The position numbers and the translations under genes are program-made. From Clostridia bacterium (GTDB lineage Bacteria > Bacillota > Clostridia > TANB77 > CAG-508), in contig JAAWMH010000026.1 in assembly GCA_022798335.1 (NCBI GenBank), positions 1-45,532 on the forward strand: a DNA stretch of 45,532 nucleotides. The letters run 5' to 3'. The notes under the pieces were generated by a model. That model saw only the letters and a list, made by a program, of their open reading frames with translations. It did not search any database and had not been told where the DNA came from. How positions within the stretch are numbered: position 1 is the first letter of the stretch; each line of letters starts with the position of its first letter. Of the stretch, positions 19,189-28,158 are shown one piece after another.

Positions 19189-19746
19189 TTGGAAAAAGAA
19201 AATAAAAAAATCGAGAAATTATGTAGTTTTTATGTAAGTGATTGGCACTTAGCAACTATGATATTACCATACATAAACAACAAAATTGATGAAAATGTAA
19301 AAATCGTAACAATCCTGGAAAATGATATAGAAAAAAATATGAAAATATTAGTAGAAAAATTAAATTTGAGAAATAAAAAAGAAATACTAAAAATTAACTG
19401 GAGTAATTTAGAAAGTAAAAAATATGCAGACCTTGAAAAAAGATTAAAACAAGAAACAAAAGAAAAAAGTGAGCTAGTTATATTAGTAAATGGTACTAAA
19501 GACTACATGGAAAAAAATAATAGTAATATCGAAAAATGGCTTGCAAAATCTTTTGTATCATCAGCTAAGATTATTAATTTCTTTGAAGTAACAGAGTTTA
19601 ATAATAATATTGTAGAAATTTTAGAAAAACATGATAAAGTATTTAACACCTCAGGAGAAAAAGAGATAAATGAAGTATTTGAAGGATACAAAAAAGGAGA
19701 AAAAATAGAAACCAAAAAAGTAGTAGGAGATACCATAGAAGAATAA
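19189..19746 (+). CDS. Unknown cytoplasmic protein, 185 aa
   Basis: The TTG start has a GGGGG run upstream and follows the promoter/operator at 19122-19158. The protein is Lys/Glu/Asn-rich, has no signal or membrane segment, and begins with a CSFYVSDWHLATMILPYINN segment. The alternating hydrophobic strands (VKIVTILE, LVILVNGT, AKIINFFEV) suggest an alpha/beta Rossmann-like fold. It is a single-gene unit with its own terminator. I do not recognise the family. Confidence 0.65.
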   Translation: MEKENKKIEKLCSFYVSDWHLATMILPYINNKIDENVKIVTILENDIEKNMKILVEKLNLRNKKEILKINWSNLESKKYADLEKRLKQETKEKSELVILVNGTKDYMEKNNSNIEKWLAKSFVSSAKIINFFEVTEFNNNIVEILEKHDKVFNTSGEKEINEVFEGYKKGEKIETKKVVGDTIEE

Positions 19747-19750
19747 AAAT

Positions 19751-19793
19751 AAAACACTTTGAATTTAGGAATAAGTTTAAAGTGTTTTTTCTC
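19751..19793 (+). terminator. Terminator after the 19189-19746 gene
   Basis: A 10-bp stem (19751-19760 with 19779-19788) ends in a T-run. Confidence 0.7.
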
Positions 19794-19808
19794 TTAAATG
19801 AAACGAAT

Positions 19809-19837
19809 TTGACTAAAAAAGAGATATCATATAAGAT
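19809..19837 (+). promoter_or_regulatory. Sigma-A promoter of the UDP-sugar operon
   Basis: TTGACT (19809-19814) and TAAGAT (19832-19837) are 17 nt apart, 33 nt before the ATG at 19870. Confidence 0.6.
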
Positions 19838-19869
19838 ATAGATAAAATAAAAAAGAAAGGAAAAAAACT

Positions 19870-21111
19870 ATGGAGGAAAAATTAAAAGTCGCAAAAGAAA
19901 TACTTGCAAAATATACGCAGGAACATGTTTTAAGATTTTATGATGAACTTCCAAAGGAAAAGCAAAATCAGCTATTAAATGAAATATTAACAATCGATTT
20001 TAAGGAACTTACTAAATTATATGAAAGTACAAAAATAAAACCAAGTTTTGAAAATAGCAAAATAGAACCAATTAGCCATATAACCAAAGAAGAGCTATCA
20101 GAAGAAGAAAGGCAAGAGTATACAAAAATAGGAGAACAAATCATCAAAGAAGGAAAACTAGCAGTAGTTACAATGGCAGGAGGGCAAGGAACAAGGCTAG
20201 GACATTCTGGGCCAAAAGGAACTTACGATATAGGCTTAGCATCACATAAACCAATTTTTGAAATATTATGTGATAATTTAAAACAAGCAAAAGAAAAATA
20301 TAAAATAGCAGTACCTTGGTATTTAATGACAAGTGAAGAAAATCATGAAGATACAATAGCATTTTTTGAAAAAAATAACTATTTTGGCTATCCAAAAAAT
20401 GCAGTACAATTCTTTAAACAAGGAACACTTCCAATGTTAGATACAAACGGAAAAATTTTATTAAATGAAGAAGGAATGATTAAACAAGCACCAGATGGAC
20501 ATGGAGGCATTTTTGAAGCCATGAGGAAAAATGGCATTACCTACGATATGAAAGAAAAAGGAATAGAATGGGTATTTATAGGCGGAGTAGATAATGTACT
20601 TGTAAAAATGGTAGATCCAATTCTAACAGGAATTACAGTAAAAAGAAAAACATTAGCAGCAGGAAAAAGCTTAATAAAGGCAAATCCACAAGAAAAAGTA
20701 GGCGTATTTTGCAAGAAAAATGGAAAACCAAGTGTCATAGAATATACAGAAATATCAAAAGAAATGTCAGAAATGACAGACGAACATGGAGAGCTACTAT
20801 ATGGAGAATCCCACATTTTATGTAATCAATTTAATATTCAAATACTAGAAGAACTAGGAAATAATAAACTTCCTTATCATGTAGCTTTTAAAAAAGCAAG
20901 TTATAAAAATGAAAAAGGAGAAATAGTAGTACCACAAGAGCCAAATGCATATAAATTTGAAGCATTTTTATTTGATGCCTTTTCTATCATTCCAGATATG
21001 ACCATTTTAAGAGTAAAAAGGCAAGAAGAATTTGCACCAGTAAAAAACGCTACAGGAGTAGATAGTCCAGAAACAGCAAGAGAGCTATATAACAATTTTC
21101 ATCATATATAA
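19870..21111 (+). CDS. UDPGP-family UDP-sugar (UDP-GlcNAc type) pyrophosphorylase
   Basis: The 413-aa protein has VVTMAGGQGTRLGHSGPKGT (about residues 96-115), the nucleotide-binding loop of the eukaryote-like UAP1/UDPGP family, plus IGGVDNVLVK and VPQEPNAYKFEAFLFDAF near the C-terminus. It should condense UTP with a hexose- or GlcNAc-1-phosphate. This differs from the usual bacterial GlmU or GalU. It is paired with a phosphohexomutase 12 nt downstream, so the two can turn a hexose-6-phosphate into a UDP-sugar. Whether the substrate is Glc-1-P or GlcNAc-1-P is not certain. Confidence 0.85.
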   Translation: MEEKLKVAKEILAKYTQEHVLRFYDELPKEKQNQLLNEILTIDFKELTKLYESTKIKPSFENSKIEPISHITKEELSEEERQEYTKIGEQIIKEGKLAVVTMAGGQGTRLGHSGPKGTYDIGLASHKPIFEILCDNLKQAKEKYKIAVPWYLMTSEENHEDTIAFFEKNNYFGYPKNAVQFFKQGTLPMLDTNGKILLNEEGMIKQAPDGHGGIFEAMRKNGITYDMKEKGIEWVFIGGVDNVLVKMVDPILTGITVKRKTLAAGKSLIKANPQEKVGVFCKKNGKPSVIEYTEISKEMSEMTDEHGELLYGESHILCNQFNIQILEELGNNKLPYHVAFKKASYKNEKGEIVVPQEPNAYKFEAFLFDAFSIIPDMTILRVKRQEEFAPVKNATGVDSPETARELYNNFHHI

Positions 21112-21123
21112 GGAGGAAATAAA

Positions 21124-22854
21124 ATGGAAAAATATTTAGAAAACTATCATACATGGCTTGAAAATCCAGTAATAGATGAAAAAGATAAAGAAGAACTAAG
21201 AAAAATAGAAGGAAATACAAAAGAAATAGAAGACAGATTTTATAAAGACTTAGAATTTGGAACAGCAGGCTTAAGAGGCATAATTGGAATAGGAACAAAC
21301 CGAATGAACCGTTACACGGTAACAAAAGCAACACAAGGCTTAGCCAATTACATTATAGAAAAAGGAGGGCAAGAAAGAGGAGTTGCAATAGCATATGACT
21401 CAAGAAGAATGTCAGAAGAATTTAGCGAGCAAACAGCCCTATGTTTCAATGCAAATGGAATAAAAACGTATCGCTTCGACACATTAAGACCAACACCAGA
21501 ACTCTCATTTGCCGTAAGAGAATTAGGAGCAATAGCAGGAATTGTAGTAACAGCAAGTCATAATCCACCAGAATATAATGGATATAAAGTATATTGGGAA
21601 GACGGAGCACAAATTGTAGAACCAACAGATAAAGAAATTATAGCAAAAGTAAATGAAGTAACCAATTTAGCAGATATAAAAACAATGAGCAAACAAGAAG
21701 CACTGCAAAAAGGACTATACCATGTAATAGGAGAAGAAATAGACAAAAGATATATTGAAGAACTAAAAAAATTAGTAGTCAATCAAAAAGCAATTGAAGA
21801 AACACAAAAAGATATTAAAATAGTATATACACCACTTCATGGAACAGGAGGCATACCAGTACAGACCATTTTAAAAGAATTAGGATTTGAAAACGTTTAT
21901 GTAGTGAAAGAACAAGAAAAGCCAGATGGAAACTTTCCAACCGTAGATTACCCAAATCCAGAAGATCCAAAAGCATTTACTTTAGCATTAGAACTGGCTA
22001 AACAAAAAGATGCGGACTTAGTGCTTGCAAACGACCCAGATGCAGATAGACTAGGAATTTATGTAAAGAACACAAAAACAGGAGAATATATACAATTTAA
22101 CGGAAACATGACAGGAAACTTAATTGCAGAATACATATTATCACAAAAACAAGAACACAAAGCACTGCCAGAAAATGGAGCCATCATAAAAACAATAGTC
22201 TCATCTAACTTAACAGATGCCATAGCTAAAGCTTACCAAGTAAAACTATTTTCTACATTAACAGGATTTAAAAATGTAGCCAAAATTATTAGAAGCTTTG
22301 AAGAAAACCATAACCAATACACTTGCTTATATTCTTATGAAGAAAGCTATGGATGCATTATAGGAACACATGCAAGAGATAAAGACGGAATAGTTGCTGT
22401 AATGACTTTGTGTGAAGCGGCATGTTATTATAAACAAAAAAATATGACCTTATGGGATTCAATGCTTGCTATGTACGAAAAATATGGCTATTACAAAGAA
22501 AGACAATTTTCAATTACCCTAAAAGGAATAGAAGGTGCAGAAAAAATAAGAAAAATGATGCAAACCATGAGGCAAAATCCACCAAAAGAAATAGCAGGAG
22601 AAAAGGTATTAGAAATAGGAGACTATGAAGCACAAACTATTTGCAAAGTAGATACAGGAGAAAAACAAAATACTAATTTACCAAAATCCAATGTGCTATA
22701 TTATAGCTTAAGCAATGACAATTGGTGCTGTATGAGACCATCAGGAACAGAACCAAAAATAAAAATCTATATGGGAGTAAAACAGCAAAGTCTAGAAAAA
22801 GCAGAAGAAAAACTAAATGAATTAGAAAAAGCAATGAAAGAATATGCAAAATAA
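21124..22854 (+). CDS. pgcA: Phosphoglucomutase/phosphomannomutase family enzyme
   Basis: The 576-aa protein shows all four phosphohexomutase domains: LEFGTAGLRG near the N-terminus, the phosphoserine loop TASHNPPEYNGYK (about residue 142), the metal loop DPDADRLG (about 305), the sugar loop YEESYG and the phosphate loop RPSGTEPKIKIY near the C-terminus. Length and order match the Bacillus PgcA type, which interconverts glucose-6- and glucose-1-phosphate. AAGGAGG precedes the ATG. It shares the operon with the UDP-sugar pyrophosphorylase. Confidence 0.92.
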   Translation: MEKYLENYHTWLENPVIDEKDKEELRKIEGNTKEIEDRFYKDLEFGTAGLRGIIGIGTNRMNRYTVTKATQGLANYIIEKGGQERGVAIAYDSRRMSEEFSEQTALCFNANGIKTYRFDTLRPTPELSFAVRELGAIAGIVVTASHNPPEYNGYKVYWEDGAQIVEPTDKEIIAKVNEVTNLADIKTMSKQEALQKGLYHVIGEEIDKRYIEELKKLVVNQKAIEETQKDIKIVYTPLHGTGGIPVQTILKELGFENVYVVKEQEKPDGNFPTVDYPNPEDPKAFTLALELAKQKDADLVLANDPDADRLGIYVKNTKTGEYIQFNGNMTGNLIAEYILSQKQEHKALPENGAIIKTIVSSNLTDAIAKAYQVKLFSTLTGFKNVAKIIRSFEENHNQYTCLYSYEESYGCIIGTHARDKDGIVAVMTLCEAACYYKQKNMTLWDSMLAMYEKYGYYKERQFSITLKGIEGAEKIRKMMQTMRQNPPKEIAGEKVLEIGDYEAQTICKVDTGEKQNTNLPKSNVLYYSLSNDNWCCMRPSGTEPKIKIYMGVKQQSLEKAEEKLNELEKAMKEYAK

Positions 22855-22893
22855 TAAACCATGCGGATACCAAAAAAGTATCCGCATGGTTTA
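22855..22893. terminator. Strong convergent terminator
   Basis: A 16-bp perfect stem (22855-22870 with 22878-22893) with a 7-nt A-rich loop lies between pgcA (+) and the minus-strand gene ending at 22897. It is unusually GC-rich for the window. Confidence 0.75.
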
Positions 22894-22896
22894 GCT

Positions 22897-23400
22897 TTAA
22901 AAAACAAAACTTGTATTTTTTCTTGTTTTAACAAAATTAATCAATTTAGAAGAAAGAGGAAGAAAAATGCCAAAAATAAAGATATATAGTGCAAAAGTTA
23001 TAAAACCAGCAAAAATGCCACAAAGGAAAGAAGCACCTAAAGCAGCCAATGGAGACATAGTTTCACCAAACTTTTGAGTAGATAAAAGCTCACCCAATTG
23101 TTTATCTACGATAAATTGAAGGCTACATCTTTTAGTAGTTAGAAGATAAGTCTTTTGGGTGTTGCTAATCGTAATAACCACATTAGACATGTCCTCTATA
23201 CAGGCAGGGTTACTTAAAATAAGCTGTTGCTGCTCATAAAGTGGTTCATAGTCAGCAGAAGTAACAGGCGGAGTTATAAAATACATATAAAAGTACGTGA
23301 AAAAGCCAACTAGAAAACCAACTGCCATGAAAAGCCGAATACCATAATCTTCAAGCCACCATTTTAAATGCATAAAGGGGAGTCGTTTCAAGGTTTTCAT
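22897..23400 (-). CDS. Unknown two-span membrane protein; contains the only unshifted in-frame CGG
   Basis: From the ATG at 23400 the protein is 167 aa with two hydrophobic segments (about residues 22-45 and 122-155) around an extracytoplasmic loop with two Cys. I do not recognise the family. A weak promoter, TTTACT/TATAAT with a 17-nt spacer (23526-23554), lies upstream. Codon 22 is CGG (23335-23337). A +1 shift there would hit TAG after about nine codons, so this CGG does not follow the window's rule. Either it is read as a sense codon here, or translation starts at the ATG at 23326-23328, three codons later, which would keep both membrane spans but has no clear ribosome binding site. Confidence 0.6.
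   Translation of the reverse strand: MKTLKRLPFMHLKWWLEDYGIRLFMAVGFLVGFFTYFYMYFITPPVTSADYEPLYEQQQLILSNPACIEDMSNVVITISNTQKTYLLTTKRCSLQFIVDKQLGELLSTQKFGETMSPLAALGASFLCGIFAGFITFALYIFIFGIFLPLSSKLINFVKTRKNTSFVF
23335..23337 (-). other. In-frame CGG without a compensating shift
   Basis: This is the only one of 14 in-frame CGG codons at which the zero frame, not the +1 frame, stays open. It is followed by C. It lies just before a possible alternative ATG start. Confidence 0.7.
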
Positions 23401-23557
23401 AAGTCTTACCAATCCTTTCCATTTTTTAGTTTATAGCTTGTTTTGGTTTACAGCGAAATGAATAATTTTGTTAAAAAATCCTCCTTTTAATAAAAATAAG
23501 GTCTATCATAAAAAAAACTGGTCTTATTATAGCAAATAAAAAGAAAAAAGTAAAGAG

Positions 23558-24271
23558 TTAGCTTTCTTTCCAACCATTAATACAAGCTCTTTTAATAGCA
23601 CCAATCATATTAGCCCTAACAGAAGGAACCTGCTTTTCCCACTCTAAAATCATGTTTTTCATATCCTCTCTTTTAGATACGCCATCCATAGGGCACACTT
23701 TAGGCATCACTTCAATATGGTTTCTCTTGATAAACTTTTTAATTTCTTTCTCAGGAATATCAATCATCGGTCTAATTAAAGTAACTTTAGAGCGATCCAT
23801 ATAACTAATAGGAGCAAAGGTAGATAAATTACCAGCATAAATAAAATTCATTAAAAAAGTTTCTAAACTATCGTCTTGGTTATGACCAAGAGCAATTTTA
23901 TTACAGCCTTCACGAATACAAACAGAATTCAAAATACCTCTACGCAAATTAGCACATAAAGAACAAGGATTTTTTTCCCTGCGAATATCAAAAACAATTT
24001 CTTTAATATGAGACTCTTCCTCAATAAAAGGAACACCAATCTCATCACATTTTTTCTTTAAAAAATCAGAATGAAAAAAATCAAAGCCAGGGTTAATGCT
24101 AATAGCAATTAGTTCAAAATGCTTAGGGTAAAATCTTTGCAGAGCCTTTAGCCCCATAAGCAAAGTAAAAGAATCTTTACCGCCAGATAAACCAACTGCA
24201 ATTTTATCCCCCTCTTCAATCATTTGATAATTTTCTATAGTTTTTCTTAAATAACTTAAAATGCGTTGCAT
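23558..24271 (-). CDS. ttcA: TtcA-like tRNA thiolation enzyme
   Basis: The 237-aa protein of the PP-loop ATPase family has GLSGGKDSFTLL (about residues 28-39), CSLCANLRRG with the CxxC pair, LGHNQDDSLETF, and CPMDGVSKRED. This matches TtcA, which adenylates and thiolates C32 in a subset of tRNAs including arginine tRNAs, using an Fe-S cluster held by the CxxC and a third Cys. The related TtuA/NcsA groups are less likely because they have extra zinc-finger cysteines that are absent here. It is divergent from the ABC exporter operon. Confidence 0.8.
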   Translation of the reverse strand: MQRILSYLRKTIENYQMIEEGDKIAVGLSGGKDSFTLLMGLKALQRFYPKHFELIAISINPGFDFFHSDFLKKKCDEIGVPFIEEESHIKEIVFDIRREKNPCSLCANLRRGILNSVCIREGCNKIALGHNQDDSLETFLMNFIYAGNLSTFAPISYMDRSKVTLIRPMIDIPEKEIKKFIKRNHIEVMPKVCPMDGVSKREDMKNMILEWEKQVPSVRANMIGAIKRACINGWKES

Positions 24272-24330
24272 ATTTTGTTTCCTCCTAGAATATAAAAACG
24301 AATGCTAACAATTCACGTAAATATCTTATC

Positions 24331-24362
24331 TATAAGTTATACACTACAGTACATAACTTATA
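24331..24362. promoter_or_regulatory. Candidate operator: 10-bp inverted repeat upstream of the ABC exporter
   Basis: TATAAGTTAT at 24331-24340 and its exact inverse at 24353-24362 flank a 12-nt spacer in the divergent ttcA/ABC region. The size fits a MarR- or TetR-type dimer site, common in front of multidrug exporters. No such regulator is encoded next to it. Confidence 0.5.
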
Positions 24363-24391
24363 TAGAATATAAAAATTATATCATAATAAGT

Positions 24392-24431
24392 CAAGATATG
24401 TCTTGAAATGAAAAATTAGTTATGCTAAGAT
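24392..24431 (+). promoter_or_regulatory. Promoter of the ABC exporter operon
   Basis: TTGAAA (24403-24408) and TAAGAT (24426-24431) are 17 nt apart. A short palindrome TCAAGATATGTCTTGA (24392-24407) overlaps the -35 box. Confidence 0.5.
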
Positions 24432-24461
24432 AAATGCAAAAATACAAAGGAAAAGAGAAAA

Positions 24462-26192
24462 ATGAAAAAAATATTGATTCGTTATGTGAAAAAACATTAT
24501 ATATATTTAATCATACAAACTATTTTTATATTCTTAAATGTTTACTTTGTTACATATCCCGCTAAAATTATAGGAAATCTAATTGACTTATTATACGATA
24601 TTCCAGCAAATCAAGCTACTATTTTACAGACAATCTTGTATTTATTTATCGTTAGCATAGGGCTACTTTTAATAAGATTTCCTTGGCGCTATTTAGTAAC
24701 CTATAATTCAAGATCATTAGAAAAAGAACTAAAAAATGAACTCTTTAAACATTTCCTAAAAATGAAAATGAACGAAATACAAAATATAAAAAATGGCGAA
24801 ATTATGTCATATTTTACCAAAGACGTTTCAGAAATAAGAGCCGCATTTTATCGTTTAGAATCTTATGGAACTAGAATAATAGCAACTTTTTTAATAGGAA
24901 CCTTTACCATGGCACAAGGAGTAAATTTAGGGCTAACAGCAATTACGATGCTTCCTATTATTATTACTTCGTATTTAATTGTAAAAATAAAAAAATATGT
25001 AGAAACAAGCTTTAAAATTTCACAAGAATACTATACAGAACTATCAGAATATGTACAAGAAAGTACAGACGCAATAAGAACAACAAAGGCTTATTCACAA
25101 GAAGGAAATCAATTAAAAGAATTTATTAGAAAAAATAAAAAGTTAAAATCAGCTAATAATGCAGTAGACGTACATTCTACACTTCTAACTACCTGCATTA
25201 ATGTATGCTTTGGCTTGTGCTATGCCATTTCTATTTTATATGGATCAAAATTAGTACTAGAAAATACAATTAGCATAGGAGATTTCGTAGCATTTAATGG
25301 ATATATAGGAATATTTATAGGACCAGTATCATGGTTACCATCAACCATTTCTAGATTTAAAAGAGGACAAATATCTTATAGAAGACTTGAAAACTTTTTA
25401 TCACTAGAAAAAGAAAAATTTTTGCTAGTAGCTCCTAAAGAAGAAATAAATCTAAAAGGGGATATTAAAATATCACACTTAAGTTTTCACTATCCAGCCT
25501 ATTTAGAAGAAGTATTAGAAGACATTAACATTGTAATACCACAAGGAAAAACACTAGGAATTATGGGAACAGTAGGAAGCGGAAAAACAACACTTGTTAA
25601 CTTATTACTTCGATTATATTCTGTACCAGATGGCATGATTTATATAGGAGAAAAAGACATTAATAAAATTCCAATAGAAACGATTCGAAAAAATATATGC
25701 TATATCACACAAGATAGCTTCCTATTTTCTAATACAATAGAAAAAAATATAAGTTTATTTAAAAAAGGCTATACAGAAAAAGAAATTATGAAAAGTACGA
25801 AAGAGGCCATTATCTATGATGAAATACAAGAAATGAGCCAAGGAATTTATACCATGATTGGAGAAAGAGGAGTAGACCTATCAGGAGGGCAAAAACAAAG
25901 AATAGCCATTTCAAGAGCATTTTTAAATAACTCTGATATTGTAATTTTTGATGATACTTTCTCAGCACTAGACAACAAAACAGAAGAAAAACTACTAGAA
26001 AATATCAAAACAATGACGCAAAATAAAACCTGTATTATAATATCTAATAGAATTTCAGACCTAAAAGATGCAGATGAAATTGTTGTATTAGAAAGTGGAA
26101 AAATGATAGAAAAAGGAACACATGAAAGTTTAATAGCACAAAGAGGAAATTATTACACATTTTATAGTCAGCAAATTAGTAAAGAGAATTAA
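24462..26192 (+). CDS. Heterodimeric ABC exporter subunit with degenerate ATPase site
   Basis: The 576-aa half-transporter has a six-helix ABC-B type membrane domain (about residues 1-310) and an ATPase domain with Walker A GTVGSGKTT, signature LSGGQKQR and Walker B IVIFDDTFSALD. The residue after the Walker B Asp is Asp in place of the catalytic Glu, as in the non-hydrolysing site of heterodimeric exporters such as BmrC/BmrD and TM287/288. Its partner follows 20 nt downstream. Substrate unknown; multidrug or lipid export is the family norm. Confidence 0.88.
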   Translation: MKKILIRYVKKHYIYLIIQTIFIFLNVYFVTYPAKIIGNLIDLLYDIPANQATILQTILYLFIVSIGLLLIRFPWRYLVTYNSRSLEKELKNELFKHFLKMKMNEIQNIKNGEIMSYFTKDVSEIRAAFYRLESYGTRIIATFLIGTFTMAQGVNLGLTAITMLPIIITSYLIVKIKKYVETSFKISQEYYTELSEYVQESTDAIRTTKAYSQEGNQLKEFIRKNKKLKSANNAVDVHSTLLTTCINVCFGLCYAISILYGSKLVLENTISIGDFVAFNGYIGIFIGPVSWLPSTISRFKRGQISYRRLENFLSLEKEKFLLVAPKEEINLKGDIKISHLSFHYPAYLEEVLEDINIVIPQGKTLGIMGTVGSGKTTLVNLLLRLYSVPDGMIYIGEKDINKIPIETIRKNICYITQDSFLFSNTIEKNISLFKKGYTEKEIMKSTKEAIIYDEIQEMSQGIYTMIGERGVDLSGGQKQRIAISRAFLNNSDIVIFDDTFSALDNKTEEKLLENIKTMTQNKTCIIISNRISDLKDADEIVVLESGKMIEKGTHESLIAQRGNYYTFYSQQISKEN

Positions 26193-26212
26193 AAAAGGAG
26201 AAAAAACATAAG

Positions 26213-27961
26213 ATGAAGAGTAAAACATTGCAAAGAGCATGGAAACTAGTAAAACCATATAAAAAATCCATTTTAGTTGTTAGTTTTTTATCCTTATTAG
26301 TAGGAATTGCAGAAATTGTAAAACCATATTTAGTAAAAATTGTAATGGACGATTACTTAAGCCAAGGAATTTATGAAAAAGGAATTTTGACCATAGGAAT
26401 TATAGGAGCAATCTATATAGGAATTGTTATTATTGGAAATATAATAGACTTTATTGCAACAACAGCTATTAATATGATAGGAGAAGATGCTATTTATAGT
26501 TTAAGAAATAAACTTTATCATTATGTACAACATGCAAGCATTCCTTTTCATGATAAAACACCAGCAGGCAAGCTATTTGTACGTCTTACCAATGATGTAG
26601 AAGACATAGCAACTATGTTTAAAGATGTAATAGCAACAGTTATAAAAGATATACTTCTTATCATTGCATTTATAACTGTTATGTTATCTATTAGCAGTAA
26701 ACTTAGCATAATTGCGCTAGCTATAGTACCATTTATATTACTATTTTCCTTTGTATCTACTAAACTTGCAAATAAGTTCCAAGAAAAAACAAAAACAATC
26801 AGAACAAAACTAAACTCCTTTTTAGCAGAATCCATTTATGGAGTAAAACTAATTAAAATATTTAACATACAAAGAGAAAAACAAGAAGAAAATAACGAAC
26901 TAACACAAAAACTGTTTAAATCTATATTACCAAATGCAGTAAACAACAATTTATTACCAGCATTTATGACTATATTAGAAAATGTAGGAATATGCTTAAT
27001 TGTATGGGCATGTACATACCACATATTTGGCATAGAAATGCAAGTAGGAATTATTTATATGTTTATTACCTATTTAAAGCAAATATTTGAACCCATCAAT
27101 CGAATAGTAGAAAATGTAGAAACAGTACAAGAAGCTTTTGTATCCATTAACAAAATATATGAAATATTAGAGCAAAAACAATATTTAGAAAATTTAGAAG
27201 AAGGAAAAATATTAGAAAAAATACAAGGAAAGATAGAATTTAAAAATGTATGGTTTTCTTATGATAATGAAAATTGGATATTAAAAGACGTAAGTTTTGT
27301 AATAAATCCAGGTCAGAGTGTAGCATTTGTAGGAAAAACAGGGTCAGGAAAAACAACAATAACAAACTTAATCAATCGCTTTTATGAAATCCAAAAAGGA
27401 GAAATTCTAATAGATGATATTAACATAAAAGATATAAACATTAGAAATTTAAGGCAACATATTGGAATTATTTTGCAAGACCCATTTGTATTTGCAAGAA
27501 CCATAAGAGAAAATATAGCACTAAATCACTTTATAACAGACGAAAAAATAGAAGAAGCAATTCAATTAGCATCAGCCGATAGCATGATAGATGCAATGCC
27601 CAATAGACTAGATGAAATTGCAAAAGAACAAGGCTCATCCTATTCAGCAGGAGAAAAACAATTATTAGCCTTTGCTAGAGTATTTGCACATGAACCAGAT
27701 ATTTTCATATTAGATGAAGCAACAGCAAATATTGATACACAAACAGAAAAATTAATACAAAAATCAATAGATATATTATCATCTAGCAAAACATCTATAT
27801 TTATAGCACATAGGTTATCTACTATAATAAATGTAGATAAAATAATAGTACTACAAAATGGTAAAATCATAGAAGAAGGAAATCATGAAGAACTATTAAC
27901 ACAAAATGGACATTATGCAAGATTATATCAATCTTATTATAATAGTTTAACCTTAGCATAA
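26213..27961 (+). CDS. Heterodimeric ABC exporter subunit with canonical Walker B
   Basis: The 582-aa half-transporter has six membrane helices and an ATPase domain with Walker A GKTGSGKTT and Walker B IFILDEATANID carrying the catalytic Glu. The signature is YSAGEKQLL in place of LSGGQ, the usual asymmetry when the partner lacks Glu. It therefore completes one competent and one degenerate ATP site with the upstream gene. GGAGAAAAAAC precedes the ATG. Confidence 0.88.
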   Translation: MKSKTLQRAWKLVKPYKKSILVVSFLSLLVGIAEIVKPYLVKIVMDDYLSQGIYEKGILTIGIIGAIYIGIVIIGNIIDFIATTAINMIGEDAIYSLRNKLYHYVQHASIPFHDKTPAGKLFVRLTNDVEDIATMFKDVIATVIKDILLIIAFITVMLSISSKLSIIALAIVPFILLFSFVSTKLANKFQEKTKTIRTKLNSFLAESIYGVKLIKIFNIQREKQEENNELTQKLFKSILPNAVNNNLLPAFMTILENVGICLIVWACTYHIFGIEMQVGIIYMFITYLKQIFEPINRIVENVETVQEAFVSINKIYEILEQKQYLENLEEGKILEKIQGKIEFKNVWFSYDNENWILKDVSFVINPGQSVAFVGKTGSGKTTITNLINRFYEIQKGEILIDDINIKDINIRNLRQHIGIILQDPFVFARTIRENIALNHFITDEKIEEAIQLASADSMIDAMPNRLDEIAKEQGSSYSAGEKQLLAFARVFAHEPDIFILDEATANIDTQTEKLIQKSIDILSSSKTSIFIAHRLSTIINVDKIIVLQNGKIIEEGNHEELLTQNGHYARLYQSYYNSLTLA

Positions 27962-27995
27962 GGAAAAGAGAATAGACTCTCTTTTCCTTTTTTAG
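27960..27995 (+). terminator. Terminator of the ABC exporter operon
   Basis: A 12-bp stem (27960-27971 with 27978-27989) overlaps the stop codon and runs into a T-tract. Confidence 0.8.
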
Positions 27996-28003
27996 TTAAA
28001 TAC

Positions 28004-28032
28004 TTGCACAAAAGCAAAAAATAGCATATAAT
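28004..28032 (+). promoter_or_regulatory. Promoter of tRNA-Arg and tadA
   Basis: TTGCAC (28004-28009) and TATAAT (28027-28032) are 17 nt apart and 16 nt before the tRNA. Confidence 0.65.
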
Positions 28033-28048
28033 ACATATTACTTAATAT

Positions 28049-28125
28049 GTGTCTATAGCTCAGTAGGATAGAGCGCTCGCCTCCTAAGCGAGAGGTCGCA
28101 GGTTCAATTCCCGCTAGGCACACCA
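28049..28125 (+). tRNA. tRNA-Arg (anticodon CCU)
   Basis: The cloverleaf closes with acceptor GTGTCTA/TAGGCAC, an anticodon arm CTCGC-CTCCTAA-GCGAG with anticodon CCT, a T-arm with GGTTCAATTCC, discriminator A and an encoded CCA. It decodes AGG. A tRNA-Arg(CCG), which would be needed to read CGG as arginine, is not in the window. Confidence 0.93.
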
Positions 28126-28158
28126 AATAAAAAAATTACAATAAATTTAGGAGAAATT

